Part shown: piece after piece, positions 36,717-46,490 of the stretch | Position numbering within the stretch: position 1 is the first letter of the stretch | Layout of the letters: each line of letters opens with the position of its first letter | NCBI RefSeq assembly: GCF_016881005.1 | Contig: NZ_JACOPV010000010.1 | Span: 62,001-126,000 of the forward strand | Direction of reading: 5' to 3' | Length of the DNA stretch: 64,000 bases | DNA from: Pseudomonas arcuscaelestis | Lineage (GTDB): Bacteria; Pseudomonadota; Gammaproteobacteria; Pseudomonadales; Pseudomonadaceae | Position numbers and translations under genes: made by a program | The notes under the pieces: model-generated | What the model was told of the DNA's origin: nothing | What the model saw: the letters and a program-made list of their open reading frames with translations, nothing else | Databases searched by the model: none

Positions 36717-39700
36717 CAGGTCAACCTCCCCAGTGCGCCCCGCTCTACGCTGCTCGCGTCGTATACGTAAACGCCGCGGTTGTTGAGCAGCGTCGAGCCG
36801 TCGGCATCCTGGCCACGTACAGTGAACGATCCGGAGACCATGTTGAGCTCAATGAGCGGCCTCCCCGCTGAATCGACCGCCTGCGAACGTAGAGTCATGC
36901 CCAGGATGATCTGCTGGATGAACGCGGTATTGATAAACGCCTGGTTGATAAAGACCTGGCCGCCCTGAACCACAAACGGTGAAGACAGCGTACCGTTGAC
37001 CCCGTTGACCACCGCGAACCGATCTGCGCTGACCAGGAACTGGCTCTGCAATCCAGCCGGGCCGTTCTCGATGCCCAGGCCGATTCCGGCAGCAACGTAC
37101 TGCCCCTGGGAGTTGACCTGCATCTTCACCGACCACATGGTGCTGGCTTTGCCGTCCAGCGCGGCCAGCGCCTGGCTGGTGGTCTGAACCGATGCGTTGG
37201 TCTTCTGAATTTCGCCGTTGGTCTTGTCCAGAGAGCTGTTGAATGAAGCCTCGAGCGTCTCGGACTTGCGCGCCTGAGCCTCAATAGCAGTTGCCCGCAC
37301 CTTCGACTCTTCAGCGATCTTGGCTGTGCTCTCCCAGGACTTCAGGGCACCGGCCAGATCGCCCTCGCCGTTATCGTCCCGCTCTCCCTGCGGCGAGACG
37401 AGGGACGCCTCCATGTAGCCAATGCGCTCACCCAGGGCTTCATCTCCATCCGCCCGGGTGCGCGCCTCGTCGCTGATCGCGGTCTCGGCATCGTCAACAC
37501 GGGAGTTGACCTCCTGCAGTCGTGAAGCCGTCGAAGACTCGTTATCCGTAACGGCCTGATCGAGCTGCGAGATATTGGCCGAGTTCTCGCCCACCTTGGT
37601 GGCCACATCGGCAAACCGGCTGGCTGTAGCGCTTTCGTTGGTGGCTACAGTCTTTTCCAGGCTACTGATGCCGGCGGCGTTCTTGCCGACAGTCGCCTCG
37701 ACCTCAGTGACGCGAGTGGCCATCGCCTCGTTCTGGGTAGCCCGGGTGCGACTTTCTTCTGCCACTTTGGCCGTGGTGTCCCAGCCGCGCAGAGCGTCAG
37801 CAAGGTCACCCTCGCCGTTGTCGTCGCGGTAGGAAGACTGGACTGCCTGCAGCGCTGAAGCCTGAGCCGTGACCTGGCCTTCGATTTCCGTGATGTCGCT
37901 GGTGTTCTTCGCCACGGTACTGGCCAGGGCGTTAGAAGCCTCGGCAATGCTGCCGATATCCACCCAGTACGTCGGGTTCGGCGGCGCATTGCTACCGTCG
38001 GCGGCGGCCGGAACTGGCGCGATAGCCATGTACAGACGCTGCCCGTGACGAACGGCATCATTCTTCAGATAGGCATTGGTCGGCACATACTCCAGCGGGT
38101 CAGTCAGCTCAGTGATCAGTCCCTCCAGTTCCTGCTTGGCCGAGTCGATCCGATCATTCACCGAGCCAGGGAAGTCGCCTGAGATCTTTTCGATTTCCTT
38201 CAGCAGCTCTTGGCCAAGTTCGCTCTCAGTGATCTGGCCGCTGATGAGATCAAGGATCGGACCAGCGTCGGCGCCGGACTGGCCGAACACCCACGTGGTC
38301 CATGGCCCAGTATTCCCGGTGCGATCCGCCAACCGCGCCCGGAAGAACCGGGTGACACCCGCAGCCATGCCGCTCTTCAGATAAGTCCTTGCCGGGTAAG
38401 CCACCATCGACAGCTGCGCCGGATCATCGCCGGTTGCTACCAAGGACTCCTGGATCTCGGTATAGAACGTGTCAGCAGAGCCTTGAGGGAATGCCCAATT
38501 CAAGCGGATGCCGAACAGCTCAGTGGCAGCGCTGAAACTGGCCAGGGCTGGCGGCTCCCCTGTCTTGCCGTAGAGTTGCGTCGGCTCCGAGTAAGCCCAT
38601 AGCGAGCTGCTGTCTGCTACCCCAACAGCAGAAACGCGCGCGGTGTAGACGCCTGAGTAGATGCCTTTCACCTCAACTGATGCGGTGTACGTGACACCTG
38701 CGTATACCCAATCGCCATCGTCGCGCTTCCACCACGCGTTATAGCGCTGGGCCCTCCGCGGGGCATCCCAGGTTATGCGCATCGTGGCAATGTTCATGCC
38801 CTGGCTGACGGTGTCGAAGGTGCTCAACACCACATTGGTAGGCGGGGCCTGGACAGCGCCAGGGAGCACACTGGTCGGGGGGGTAACGATTTGCGCGCCA
38901 TTGTCGATCGCCTCAAACTTACTCGCATTGCGCTCAACAGCGACGATGTCGTACTGCAGCTTGTCGTCGCCGAAATTCTCATTAACGGTCAGTACCCGGT
39001 AGGTCTCAGCTACAAGTTCAGCAGTCTCAATTGTGTAGATCGATTCCTTGACCGGCACCTTGGAGAACGACTGAGTTACGGTGACCAGCCGCCCAACAAT
39101 GGAGCGGATGATCCGCGTCTCCGCCACGCCCTTTGGCAGGATGACCACCAGGGTATCGCCAGCAGAGGCCGTTACATCGTTGTCGAGCGTAACGGTAGTA
39201 GTGGTTGCGGCCTTGAGGCGCCCCCCAATAGGTAATCCGGCGAAGTTTTCGTCAGCTACGCGGATGATGTCGCCTGGCCGGCAGATGGTGCCATCCAGGC
39301 CCACGCTGAAGTTGATAGTGCCGGTTTCCAACCTGTTGGTCAGAAGGATGTACTTGCCGGCGCGTTGCGCTTGGCCTTGGGATACACAGCCGAAAGCAGT
39401 GATCTCTGTTTCGCGAATGCCGTACCGACCGATCGCGGTCTGGTCCTGCACATATTCGACGCGCTGGTTGCCGAAGTTTTCCCGATCGCTCCAAGCGACC
39501 TTCGCCACGCTAAAGCGAGTAGAACCGCTCGAACCAGGGCGATTGAACTTGCCATCGATCACGTTGGCATTGGTGTAGGTGTAGACCGGGTCACCAGGCA
39601 TATCTGCCGCACACGCAACCTCGCTGCCTGCGTAGTAGCTCATGCCACGGAAGACGCTGCCCAAGTCCTGAAGGACATTCAATGCGTCGGCCCGCGACTG

Positions 39701-40711
39701 AAGGTAGACGTTGCAGGTGAAGCGCGGCTCTTGACCGCCTTTCCCATTGGGCACTAGAAGATCGCAGTACTGCGCAATCTGGTACAGGCCCCACTTGTCC
39801 ACCTGGCTCGCGTCTATGAATCGACCCAGGCCGTAACGATCGTTCAGAACGATATCGCGCCAGATCCACGGCGGGCAGTCGGTCCAAGCAAGTTTGAAGG
39901 TTCCATCCCACGACCCGGTGTAGGTGCGGGTGGCCGCGTCGTAGTTGCTCGGCACCTGGATGATGCGACCACGAATTCGGTACGCACGTTCGGGTACTGC
40001 CGAAAACTGGCTCGCATCGATCTTCAGACCGCACAGTGCGGTGTAGGGATACTGCAACTTGGCGTCGATGACTTCCGTGTAGGTGCCGATCGATGTGGTG
40101 GCTTGGATGCGCGAATCTTCGGAATCTGCGGTAGTCCGACGAACCCGGATACGCCAGCCAGCGGTTGCCTTGGGGAAATCGATCCGGTGCGAACGCTGAT
40201 ATCCGGTGGTCGTTTTTCCGCTGAACGCCGCCTTGAGAACCGTTTTATAGTCGCCGTCATCCGTAGACAGATCGATCTCGTAGTTAACGGTATAGCCAAC
40301 CATATTGCCGTCGCTCTCGGTTCTAACCAGGGATCCTACGGCAAGCTGGATCCGTACAGCAGAAAGCTCGATATTGCTGAACGACTGCACCCATGGATCG
40401 CTGGCCTTCAATTCAACACCAACCGAAGTTTGCGACTCCACTGCTGGAAAGCCTGCAATGTGATCCTGGTCGTGTTCGCCCGTGCGCTGCTCCCAGCTCA
40501 CGCCAGTGAAGTTCATGCTGCCGTCGCTGTTGGCCAGCGGCGTTTTATCCAGGTAAATAGACTGCGCCCCATTGACCAGTCCGACGATGGGCCCCTCGCT
40601 CAGCCCGTCGAGAATGTTCGCGTAGCTGGTGTTGATCAGACTGTCTGGGCTTTCTACAGGCGCGTGCGGCTTGGACCCACCTTTGGAGCCCAAGATAGAC
40701 ATGTCAGTCAT
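36716..40711 (-). CDS. Host-specificity protein J (central tail tip protein)
   Basis: This 1331-residue protein is the lambda J equivalent. The first ~600 residues form the conserved tail-hub part (GPIVGLVNGAQSIYLDKTPL, GLGRFIDASQVDKWGLYQIA). Residues ~630-830 look like fibronectin type III repeats (APPTNVVLSTF, WDAPRRAQRYNAWW). Residues ~860-1190 are coiled coil with an internal duplication: DDNGEGDLA occurs near residues 963 and 1112. The C-terminal ~140 residues resemble the DUF1983 region (YVAAGIGLGIENGPAGLQSQ). J contacts the host receptor, so the C-terminal part is the likely specificity determinant. Confidence 0.92.
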   Translation of the reverse strand: MTDMSILGSKGGSKPHAPVESPDSLINTSYANILDGLSEGPIVGLVNGAQSIYLDKTPLANSDGSMNFTGVSWEQRTGEHDQDHIAGFPAVESQTSVGVELKASDPWVQSFSNIELSAVRIQLAVGSLVRTESDGNMVGYTVNYEIDLSTDDGDYKTVLKAAFSGKTTTGYQRSHRIDFPKATAGWRIRVRRTTADSEDSRIQATTSIGTYTEVIDAKLQYPYTALCGLKIDASQFSAVPERAYRIRGRIIQVPSNYDAATRTYTGSWDGTFKLAWTDCPPWIWRDIVLNDRYGLGRFIDASQVDKWGLYQIAQYCDLLVPNGKGGQEPRFTCNVYLQSRADALNVLQDLGSVFRGMSYYAGSEVACAADMPGDPVYTYTNANVIDGKFNRPGSSGSTRFSVAKVAWSDRENFGNQRVEYVQDQTAIGRYGIRETEITAFGCVSQGQAQRAGKYILLTNRLETGTINFSVGLDGTICRPGDIIRVADENFAGLPIGGRLKAATTTTVTLDNDVTASAGDTLVVILPKGVAETRIIRSIVGRLVTVTQSFSKVPVKESIYTIETAELVAETYRVLTVNENFGDDKLQYDIVAVERNASKFEAIDNGAQIVTPPTSVLPGAVQAPPTNVVLSTFDTVSQGMNIATMRITWDAPRRAQRYNAWWKRDDGDWVYAGVTYTASVEVKGIYSGVYTARVSAVGVADSSSLWAYSEPTQLYGKTGEPPALASFSAATELFGIRLNWAFPQGSADTFYTEIQESLVATGDDPAQLSMVAYPARTYLKSGMAAGVTRFFRARLADRTGNTGPWTTWVFGQSGADAGPILDLISGQITESELGQELLKEIEKISGDFPGSVNDRIDSAKQELEGLITELTDPLEYVPTNAYLKNDAVRHGQRLYMAIAPVPAAADGSNAPPNPTYWVDIGSIAEASNALASTVAKNTSDITEIEGQVTAQASALQAVQSSYRDDNGEGDLADALRGWDTTAKVAEESRTRATQNEAMATRVTEVEATVGKNAAGISSLEKTVATNESATASRFADVATKVGENSANISQLDQAVTDNESSTASRLQEVNSRVDDAETAISDEARTRADGDEALGERIGYMEASLVSPQGERDDNGEGDLAGALKSWESTAKIAEESKVRATAIEAQARKSETLEASFNSSLDKTNGEIQKTNASVQTTSQALAALDGKASTMWSVKMQVNSQGQYVAAGIGLGIENGPAGLQSQFLVSADRFAVVNGVNGTLSSPFVVQGGQVFINQAFINTAFIQQIILGMTLRSQAVDSAGRPLIELNMVSGSFTVRGQDADGSTLLNNRGVYVYDASSVERGALGRLT

Positions 40712-40720
40712 GGAGTGCCT

Positions 40721-41347
40721 CTATTGCTGGTCTTCGGCGCGAATGCCAAGAGAAAGCTGAGCAGACCCTGTCGTCATCTCGCCGTAGCAGAGAGGGACCG
40801 GGTTGCCCTGAGTGATGGTGTTTTTGATACCGGAGAAGTTGTAGCTAGGGCGGTTGTCGGCAGCTTCGCTGCTGTCGATCTTGGCCTGGCTGCCTGTGAC
40901 CATTTGCGCGACACCACCAACGGCGAGTGATATGCCAATCATCCCCGCCGTCGCCCAGCCCGCCGAGGCGGTGCCGAACAGCGCAGACGCACCCGCCGGA
41001 GCAAGCAAGCCGCCACTGAAAAAGCTAGCCGCAGCGATGAGTGCTACACCCAAGATCACCTGCAGTCCTCCCCCACTTTTCCGCCCCTGAACGACAGGAG
41101 CAATGCGGATATCACCCGCACCAGACGGATGGCCAAGCTCATCCTTGCCTATGTTCCGCTTGCCGTAGAACACAGCGAAGCCGAGGCCTCGGTCTTTCGA
41201 CTCGGATAGATACTGGCTGAAGCCCGGGAGCAGAACGCCCAGGGCCTTCACCGCCTCAGCTGAGGACTGCACCGCCAAGTGATGCGCGCGACCAAACAGG
41301 CGACCCAGTTCGCCGTAAAGGCGGATCACACGAATGCGCTCAGCCAT
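40721..41347 (-). CDS. Tail assembly protein I-like
   Basis: This 208-residue protein matches lambda tail assembly protein I (IRVIRLYGELGRLFGRAHHL, then a hydrophobic, alanine/glycine-rich centre ILGVALIAAASFFSGG and a C-terminal NPVPLCYGEMTTGSAQLS). The start at 41347 overlaps the K gene by eight bases; the longer frame upstream is a shadow of K. It sits between K and J as in lambda and is probably not part of the mature virion. Confidence 0.88.
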   Translation of the reverse strand: MAERIRVIRLYGELGRLFGRAHHLAVQSSAEAVKALGVLLPGFSQYLSESKDRGLGFAVFYGKRNIGKDELGHPSGAGDIRIAPVVQGRKSGGGLQVILGVALIAAASFFSGGLLAPAGASALFGTASAGWATAGMIGISLAVGGVAQMVTGSQAKIDSSEAADNRPSYNFSGIKNTITQGNPVPLCYGEMTTGSAQLSLGIRAEDQQ

Positions 41348-42110
41348 AGGGGGACTCCTTGTGCCGCATGTAGAACCGCGCCGCCTCGCGCCAGAAACCG
41401 CCAAAGACGTCGCGCTTCGAATCACGCCCGTAGAGGTGGTGGAGAATGCCGCCCGGAACCGGGTAGTGGCTGGGCTCAGTTTTGAGGCAACCATCGGCAA
41501 GGTAGATGCCGGCATGGTTCGCCTTCTCGGACCGCACCTGCATGACGATTAGGTCACCTTGGTGAAGGTCGGCGGGGTCAACTGGATAAAAGCCTGCCCC
41601 TTCGAAGTTATCGACGTAGAGGTCTTGGCCTTTCTCCCACCAGCCGTCCGCGCGCTCGAAGTTAGGTAACGTGATGCCTAACTCGCGCTGGTAGTAGTCC
41701 CGAACCAGCGTGTAGCAATCCAAAACCCCATGGTGGAACGGTCGGCCCACGAGTGGCGCCTGGTAGCCCGTAGGCTCATGCACCAGATGGGTCACTGGCT
41801 GCCCGTCGCGAACCTCGATAATTACCCATGGGAGCGCAGTCGCTTCCATAGCGGTGCGGTCTGCCGCGCTGAGGCGCGCTGACTGCCCGGGGTGACTGTG
41901 TACCACCGCAATCACTGCACCTTGGTCTTCCGCGCCTGCCCAGTCTTCAGCAGCAATACGAAACCCCTCCTGCGGGCTCGCTGCGGCGTTGGGAACTGGA
42001 AGGTAGAGCAACTTTCGGCCAACCCTGATCAGCAAGCCGCAGCACTCCTCAGGGGCTTTTTCGCGGGCATGTGCGTACATGGCGTCGATGACGCCCTGCG
42101 AAACCTTCAT
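41340..42110 (-). CDS. Tail assembly protein K-like, JAMM peptidase fused to NlpC/P60
   Basis: This 256-residue protein has two domains. The N-terminal JAMM/MPN domain shows Glu near the start (EECCGLLI) and HSHPGQSARLSAADRTAM, the zinc-binding HxHP-x8-D pattern. The C-terminal NlpC/P60 domain has the catalytic cysteine in LDCYTLVRDYYQRELG and histidine in ANHAGIYLADG. This is the lambda K architecture, which probably processes a tail component or cuts peptidoglycan on entry. Confidence 0.9.
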   Translation of the reverse strand: MKVSQGVIDAMYAHAREKAPEECCGLLIRVGRKLLYLPVPNAAASPQEGFRIAAEDWAGAEDQGAVIAVVHSHPGQSARLSAADRTAMEATALPWVIIEVRDGQPVTHLVHEPTGYQAPLVGRPFHHGVLDCYTLVRDYYQRELGITLPNFERADGWWEKGQDLYVDNFEGAGFYPVDPADLHQGDLIVMQVRSEKANHAGIYLADGCLKTEPSHYPVPGGILHHLYGRDSKRDVFGGFWREAARFYMRHKESPYG

Positions 42111-42119
42111 TGAGAAACC

Positions 42120-42818
42120 TCAGTTGCCTGCGGAGGGGAAGCTGCCGTAGCGCAGCGGATTGTTTGCGCCGAAGCGCAGCTTGCAGCCGGTAAGCGTGCC
42201 AGAGCACATGTCGCGATCTGGATCGTCGGTCGGAGCATCCTTGTCGGTGGCGTAGTTTGAGCCGGTGTACCCGCAGTAGACGCCGCGGTACCCGCCAATC
42301 GTCAGCCACTGGCAGCAGTTGGCGACGATCTGCCGGCCAGGGAGCTTCCGATCTGATGCGATCAGGGGAGACTTCAGCACGAAGACGACCAGTTCATCGT
42401 CTGCCGACTGCTTCTGGTCGATGGTGTAGGTATCGTCTGCAAAGTGCTCTTGTGGGTCGGCCTCTGGGTTGCCGCCTGGGAAGTTCGCCGCGTCGAGGAA
42501 GCGCCCCAGCGTCCGGTGACGAACGACTTTGCCGTCTACCAAGTCGTCGTAGATCCGGCAGAGCGCGGTGAGCAGGCCTGACACGTTGCCAACTGACAGC
42601 GTCGGACTGTTCTGCTGACCCTCGCCTGTCATGCCCATCCCCTCCACCTTGATCGGCCAGGGAGAGTACTCCTTACCCTGCCACAAGACAGGCCCAACCT
42701 GGGTATAGCCGTGGAAGTAATAGACATCGCCGCCCAAGGCGCTGAGGTCCAACTCGAACAACTCGACGTACTGACCCGGTGCGAGCTTCTGGATATCCTC
42801 GTAAATGCTCTCGGCCAT
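42120..42818 (-). CDS. Minor tail protein L, iron-sulfur type
   Basis: This 232-residue protein matches lambda L (ESIYEDIQKLAPGQYVELFE, HRTLGRFLDAANFPGGNPEA). Cysteines in NCCQWL, VYCGYTG, DMCSGTLTGC fit the [4Fe-4S] site known in the L family. The start at 42818 overlaps the stop of M by one base. L forms part of the tail tip with M and J. Confidence 0.92.
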   Translation of the reverse strand: MAESIYEDIQKLAPGQYVELFELDLSALGGDVYYFHGYTQVGPVLWQGKEYSPWPIKVEGMGMTGEGQQNSPTLSVGNVSGLLTALCRIYDDLVDGKVVRHRTLGRFLDAANFPGGNPEADPQEHFADDTYTIDQKQSADDELVVFVLKSPLIASDRKLPGRQIVANCCQWLTIGGYRGVYCGYTGSNYATDKDAPTDDPDRDMCSGTLTGCKLRFGANNPLRYGSFPSAGN

Positions 42819-43156
42819 CAGGCTGCCCCAAAATATTGTTCGAATGTCGCGGTCAGGGTGAATATCCCGGCGCCGTGCGGGGTGACGCCCCAGGTTGCGC
42901 AGGTGAACAGCGATGCCGAGCCAAGCGGCGGGGTCCAGACAAAGGGGATGAATCCCTTGCGGCCCCGGAGAAAGCTCAGGATCTGCTGAACATAGGCCTC
43001 TCGCCCGCGGAAGGTGAGCGGCCAACTCTGCACTTCATTATTGATGCCGTCCCCAGCGACCTGTCGGTAGCCGTTGCCGAACTGCGCGCTGCGAACGCGG
43101 AAGGTCCCAGTGCCCGTCGGCTCGATGTACGGGCACCAGTGAAAAGTGTCTGCCAT
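42818..43156 (-). CDS. Minor tail protein M
   Basis: This 112-residue protein matches lambda M (TFHWCPYIEPTGTGTFRVRS, FGNGYRQVAGDGIN, FTLTATFEQYFG). M builds the tail tip and contacts the tape measure complex. It is placed between the tape measure gene and L, as in lambda. Confidence 0.92.
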   Translation of the reverse strand: MADTFHWCPYIEPTGTGTFRVRSAQFGNGYRQVAGDGINNEVQSWPLTFRGREAYVQQILSFLRGRKGFIPFVWTPPLGSASLFTCATWGVTPHGAGIFTLTATFEQYFGAA

Positions 43157-43176
43157 GATTTCGCTCTGTCATTGTT

Positions 43177-46152
43177 TCAGCGGACGGGTCGATTGATGGC
43201 ACTCCAGATCATGCCGCCACGTTGAAGTTGCTTGGCGATCTCCTGCTGCGCACCGTCCTTCGCTGCTTTCGCATAGGCCTGAGCTACTGCACTCATATCG
43301 CTAGAGGCGGAGCCACCTTGCCCGCCCGACCCGTCAACCGATATATCCTGCTGGATAGTCACCGACGAGCCGCCCCGAACTTGCCCTACCGCTTGCATTG
43401 CAGCGCTCGGATAAGACTTGCCAGCGGGGAGTACAAAGCCTCCATCCGCGTAACCTTTTGCGTTCAGACCCTCTAGGAATGCGCGCATACCAGGCTGGCC
43501 CACCACTTCCTTGCGCAGCACGAACTCCCCGGCGTGGACGATCCCAGCTGGGTCAAATTTTCCGCCCGGGCCGGTGTACCCGCCATCCGAGAACCCGGAA
43601 GGGTTGTAAGTCATGCCTGATGAAGCGCCACCCAACCCGTAGTCGAAACCGCCAGGGCCAGCTGAGGATGCATACGATCCGGCAGCAGCAGTGGCAAGGC
43701 TTGGGAAAATACTGGAGAACACGTTGGAAGCCGCCGCCTGCATTGCCATCTTTGCCACCATTTTCCCGAAGCTAACGGCCACGTCGCTGAATTTCTGATC
43801 GGCGCCAAATGCCCAATCAACAGCCGCATCGGTCAATCCGTCGAATAGCGAGGTAAACGCGCTGCTCATTTGGCCGGTGATCTCTTTCGCATGATCCATG
43901 TAGTTGTGCAGCGCATCGCTTGCGCCTGCTAGCCAATCCAATTGCGCTTCATCCAACTGGGAATAATAGTTTTGCTGGTCGGAGAGTCGCTCGGCCAGCG
44001 ACGCTTTGAGCAAGGCTGTCTCTTTGCGAAACAGCGATTCGCTTATATCGCCAGCGTTTCTCTGCGCCTGGAGATCGGCGAGCTTGTCGTTGTACTCCTG
44101 CTCAATTTGCAGGCTCTGGCGGAGGCGTTCCCTGGTTTTCTCACCTAACCCAGCGCCAGCAAGATCAATAGAAAAAGCGGAGCGGGCGGAGGCATTAGAT
44201 GCAGCCAATGTCGCGGCGTAAGATGCAACCTTGGAATTTTCCTCATTCGCCTGTTTTAGCTGTTGAAGACCGTCCAGTTCGGCGGCAAGACTTTTGAGCC
44301 GCTCCTGCTGCTTCGCGTTGATTCCCACTAGCTTGCCGGACTCAATGTCGAACTGGAGCTTGGCGACCTCCGTCGCTTTCTTCCGGGCATCTGCACTGGT
44401 ATTGATCAGCGCGATCTGCCGCCGATAATCGGTAACGGCATCCTCTCCCCGCTTGCGAGTTGCGGCTTCAGCGCTCGCCGCAGCTTTCTCAGCGCTTTTC
44501 GCAGCCTCCCCCCGCTTCTTCTCTGCATCAGCAGCAGCCTCGCTCGCGTCGAGGGTTTTGGCCTTGGCGATGAGTAAATCGCCCTCGCCCTCTTTAAGGC
44601 CGGTTACCAGGCCTGCGCCAATGCGCGCGGCCAGCTTGTCGGCATTTGTCTTCTTGTCGGCCAGGAGGATCTGCTCGTCGAGCGTCTTCGCCAGGTCCCG
44701 GTAGGCCTTGGACTGCTCCACGACTGGAGCAGCGGAGAGGATGCCGTTCAGGATGTTGATCTGGTCGCCAAAGGCTTCAACCTTTTGGCGGGCCGTATCG
44801 AGTTCACCCTGGGCGGCAATCAGCGATTCATTCCACTCGCGTTGCCGTGCGTCGGTTGGGTGCTCGCGGAGCAGCCGCTGGTACTGATTGACCGCGCTTT
44901 CGGCATCGATTGCCCGCAACTGGGCGTCAAGCAGGTCCTTGTTTATGTCTTGAAGCGCGGCAGCGGCCTGGTTGCGTGTAAAGCCGTCAAAGGACTGGCT
45001 GAGCAAATCAACCTTGTTGCTCAGGGTCGCGGCCGACTCCTCCGCATCATCGCCGCTGAGGGCAAAATAAGCGAGCGCGCTCGCTGCGAGTAACGCCACC
45101 CCGGCAGGTCCGCCCAGCAATGCCATGGCGGCCGATGCGCCACGGGCGGCAACGCCGACACTGACAATACCCGCGGCTGCGCCAGGCGCGATGCCTGCCA
45201 TGCGCGCCAGCGCCAGCTGGTACCGAACGACCTCTATCTGCCCAGCCACGAACGCCGCAGACGTGCCCAGCACGCTAGCGGCAAGCCTGGTGGCCAGGAC
45301 TACTGCCAGCGCGGCAGCCGCTTGAGCAGTAAGATTGAGCGCCGCTTTTGCCTTCGGATCGGACAAAACTGCATTCAATCCTTCGATTGCAGCTTTGGCT
45401 GAATCGAGGCTGCCTTCGCCAGTCAGCAGTCCCGAGACGGTATTGCGCAGGCCATCGAGCGCCCCTCCAAAGGTATCGCGCGCAGCTGCGGCAGCGCCGC
45501 TGTACGACTCTTCCAAGGCATTGAGGATAATTCCTTGAGCGCCTGCCACGTCTCCGGTGGACTCAAACGCCAGAGCAAGTTTCTTCTGTTCCTCGGTGAA
45601 TCGAAAGCCCTGCTTGGTTAGTGAGCTCAGGCCTTGAGAGGGCACGTCCAAAGCCCGCCCGATTGTCTCGGAGGCCTGCTGAACAGTCATTCCGGTTCGC
45701 GCAGCCATGTCAGCTGATGCTTGCAAAGCGCGCGTGAACTGGTTGCCAACCACGCCGGTGAATGCAAGCAGCGCTGTCTGGGCCTGGTTGATGTCCCCGC
45801 CGGAGAAGGTGGTCGCCTTCTCCATGGCATCGGCCATGTCGTTCAGCTGGTCGCGACTGAAGCCTGCGGCCTCGCCAGTCGAGCGCAGCACGGCCGCCAA
45901 CTGGGCCTGCTCCTTCTCTGCCGCTTGGGTCTCGGCAATGAATACGGTGAAGATTGCACCCACAGAAAGCCCGGCCAAGGCCCCCGCTGCCACTTCGCCC
46001 AGCGCCTCCCAAGCAAGTGCCGCCACGTCAGCCGACTCGGCGATAGCTTTGCCGGACTTGCGGGCCGCTGCCTCGGCCTTGTCCATCGGGCCAGTGAATC
46101 CGCCAATCCTGGCGATGAGGTCGAGCGTGAGCGTTCCGAGTGTTGAAGCCAT
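43177..46152 (-). CDS. Tail tape measure protein H
   Basis: This 991-residue protein is the lambda H type. The N-terminus (LGTLTLDLIARIGGFTGPMD, KAEAAARKSGKAI) and the segment around residues 100-200 (AAGFSRDQLNDMADAM, GVVGNQFTRALQASADMAAR) are typical tape measure signatures. The middle has hydrophobic helices and a long charged coiled coil. The C-terminal GGYTGPGGKFDPAGIVHAGEF motif is a common ending of the family. The length sets the tail length, so a tail in the size range of lambda is expected. Confidence 0.93.
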   Translation of the reverse strand: MASTLGTLTLDLIARIGGFTGPMDKAEAAARKSGKAIAESADVAALAWEALGEVAAGALAGLSVGAIFTVFIAETQAAEKEQAQLAAVLRSTGEAAGFSRDQLNDMADAMEKATTFSGGDINQAQTALLAFTGVVGNQFTRALQASADMAARTGMTVQQASETIGRALDVPSQGLSSLTKQGFRFTEEQKKLALAFESTGDVAGAQGIILNALEESYSGAAAAARDTFGGALDGLRNTVSGLLTGEGSLDSAKAAIEGLNAVLSDPKAKAALNLTAQAAAALAVVLATRLAASVLGTSAAFVAGQIEVVRYQLALARMAGIAPGAAAGIVSVGVAARGASAAMALLGGPAGVALLAASALAYFALSGDDAEESAATLSNKVDLLSQSFDGFTRNQAAAALQDINKDLLDAQLRAIDAESAVNQYQRLLREHPTDARQREWNESLIAAQGELDTARQKVEAFGDQINILNGILSAAPVVEQSKAYRDLAKTLDEQILLADKKTNADKLAARIGAGLVTGLKEGEGDLLIAKAKTLDASEAAADAEKKRGEAAKSAEKAAASAEAATRKRGEDAVTDYRRQIALINTSADARKKATEVAKLQFDIESGKLVGINAKQQERLKSLAAELDGLQQLKQANEENSKVASYAATLAASNASARSAFSIDLAGAGLGEKTRERLRQSLQIEQEYNDKLADLQAQRNAGDISESLFRKETALLKASLAERLSDQQNYYSQLDEAQLDWLAGASDALHNYMDHAKEITGQMSSAFTSLFDGLTDAAVDWAFGADQKFSDVAVSFGKMVAKMAMQAAASNVFSSIFPSLATAAAGSYASSAGPGGFDYGLGGASSGMTYNPSGFSDGGYTGPGGKFDPAGIVHAGEFVLRKEVVGQPGMRAFLEGLNAKGYADGGFVLPAGKSYPSAAMQAVGQVRGGSSVTIQQDISVDGSGGQGGSASSDMSAVAQAYAKAAKDGAQQEIAKQLQRGGMIWSAINRPVR

Positions 46153-46187
46153 GGGCTACCCCAGCATTACTATGTTGATGGACGGCC

Positions 46188-46490
46188 TCAAGCCCAGCTT
46201 GCCATCGCTTCTTCAAGAGTCATTTCAGGCTCAGACTCGTGCGGCATGAAATCGAAGATCTTGTACTTGACCTTGTCTGTGTGGGTGTTGGCATAGAGCG
46301 TTGCCAGCAGTGCACACCCGCGCTCGATGCGCAGCCCCCAATTGAGCGAGCCGCGCTTACGCCGGTACTCCACCCAGCGGCGGAACTCAGGAAGACTCAA
46401 GCGCTCTTGGGCTTCCGCGATCGTGCAGGAGAGCGTGATGGCGATTTCGTGCCAGACTTCGTCGAAGTCGCTGAGCTCTGGGTCTTTCCC
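46188..46490 (-). CDS. T region of the G-T tail chaperone, reached by -1 frameshift
   Basis: This frame has no proper start of its own; the first ATG-like start in it (46400) leaves out a conserved segment. Reading from the GGGAAAG slip site gives DPELSDFDEVWHEIAITLSC, then AEAQERLSLPEFRRWVEYRR and ends KVKYKIFDFM...EEAMASWA, about 100 residues that match gpT-like tail assembly proteins. In lambda the G-T fusion recruits tail tube subunits to the tape measure. It directly precedes the tape measure gene, as expected. Confidence 0.85.
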   Translation of the reverse strand, partial: GKDPELSDFDEVWHEIAITLSCTIAEAQERLSLPEFRRWVEYRRKRGSLNWGLRIERGCALLATLYANTHTDKVKYKIFDFMPHESEPEMTLEEAMASWA

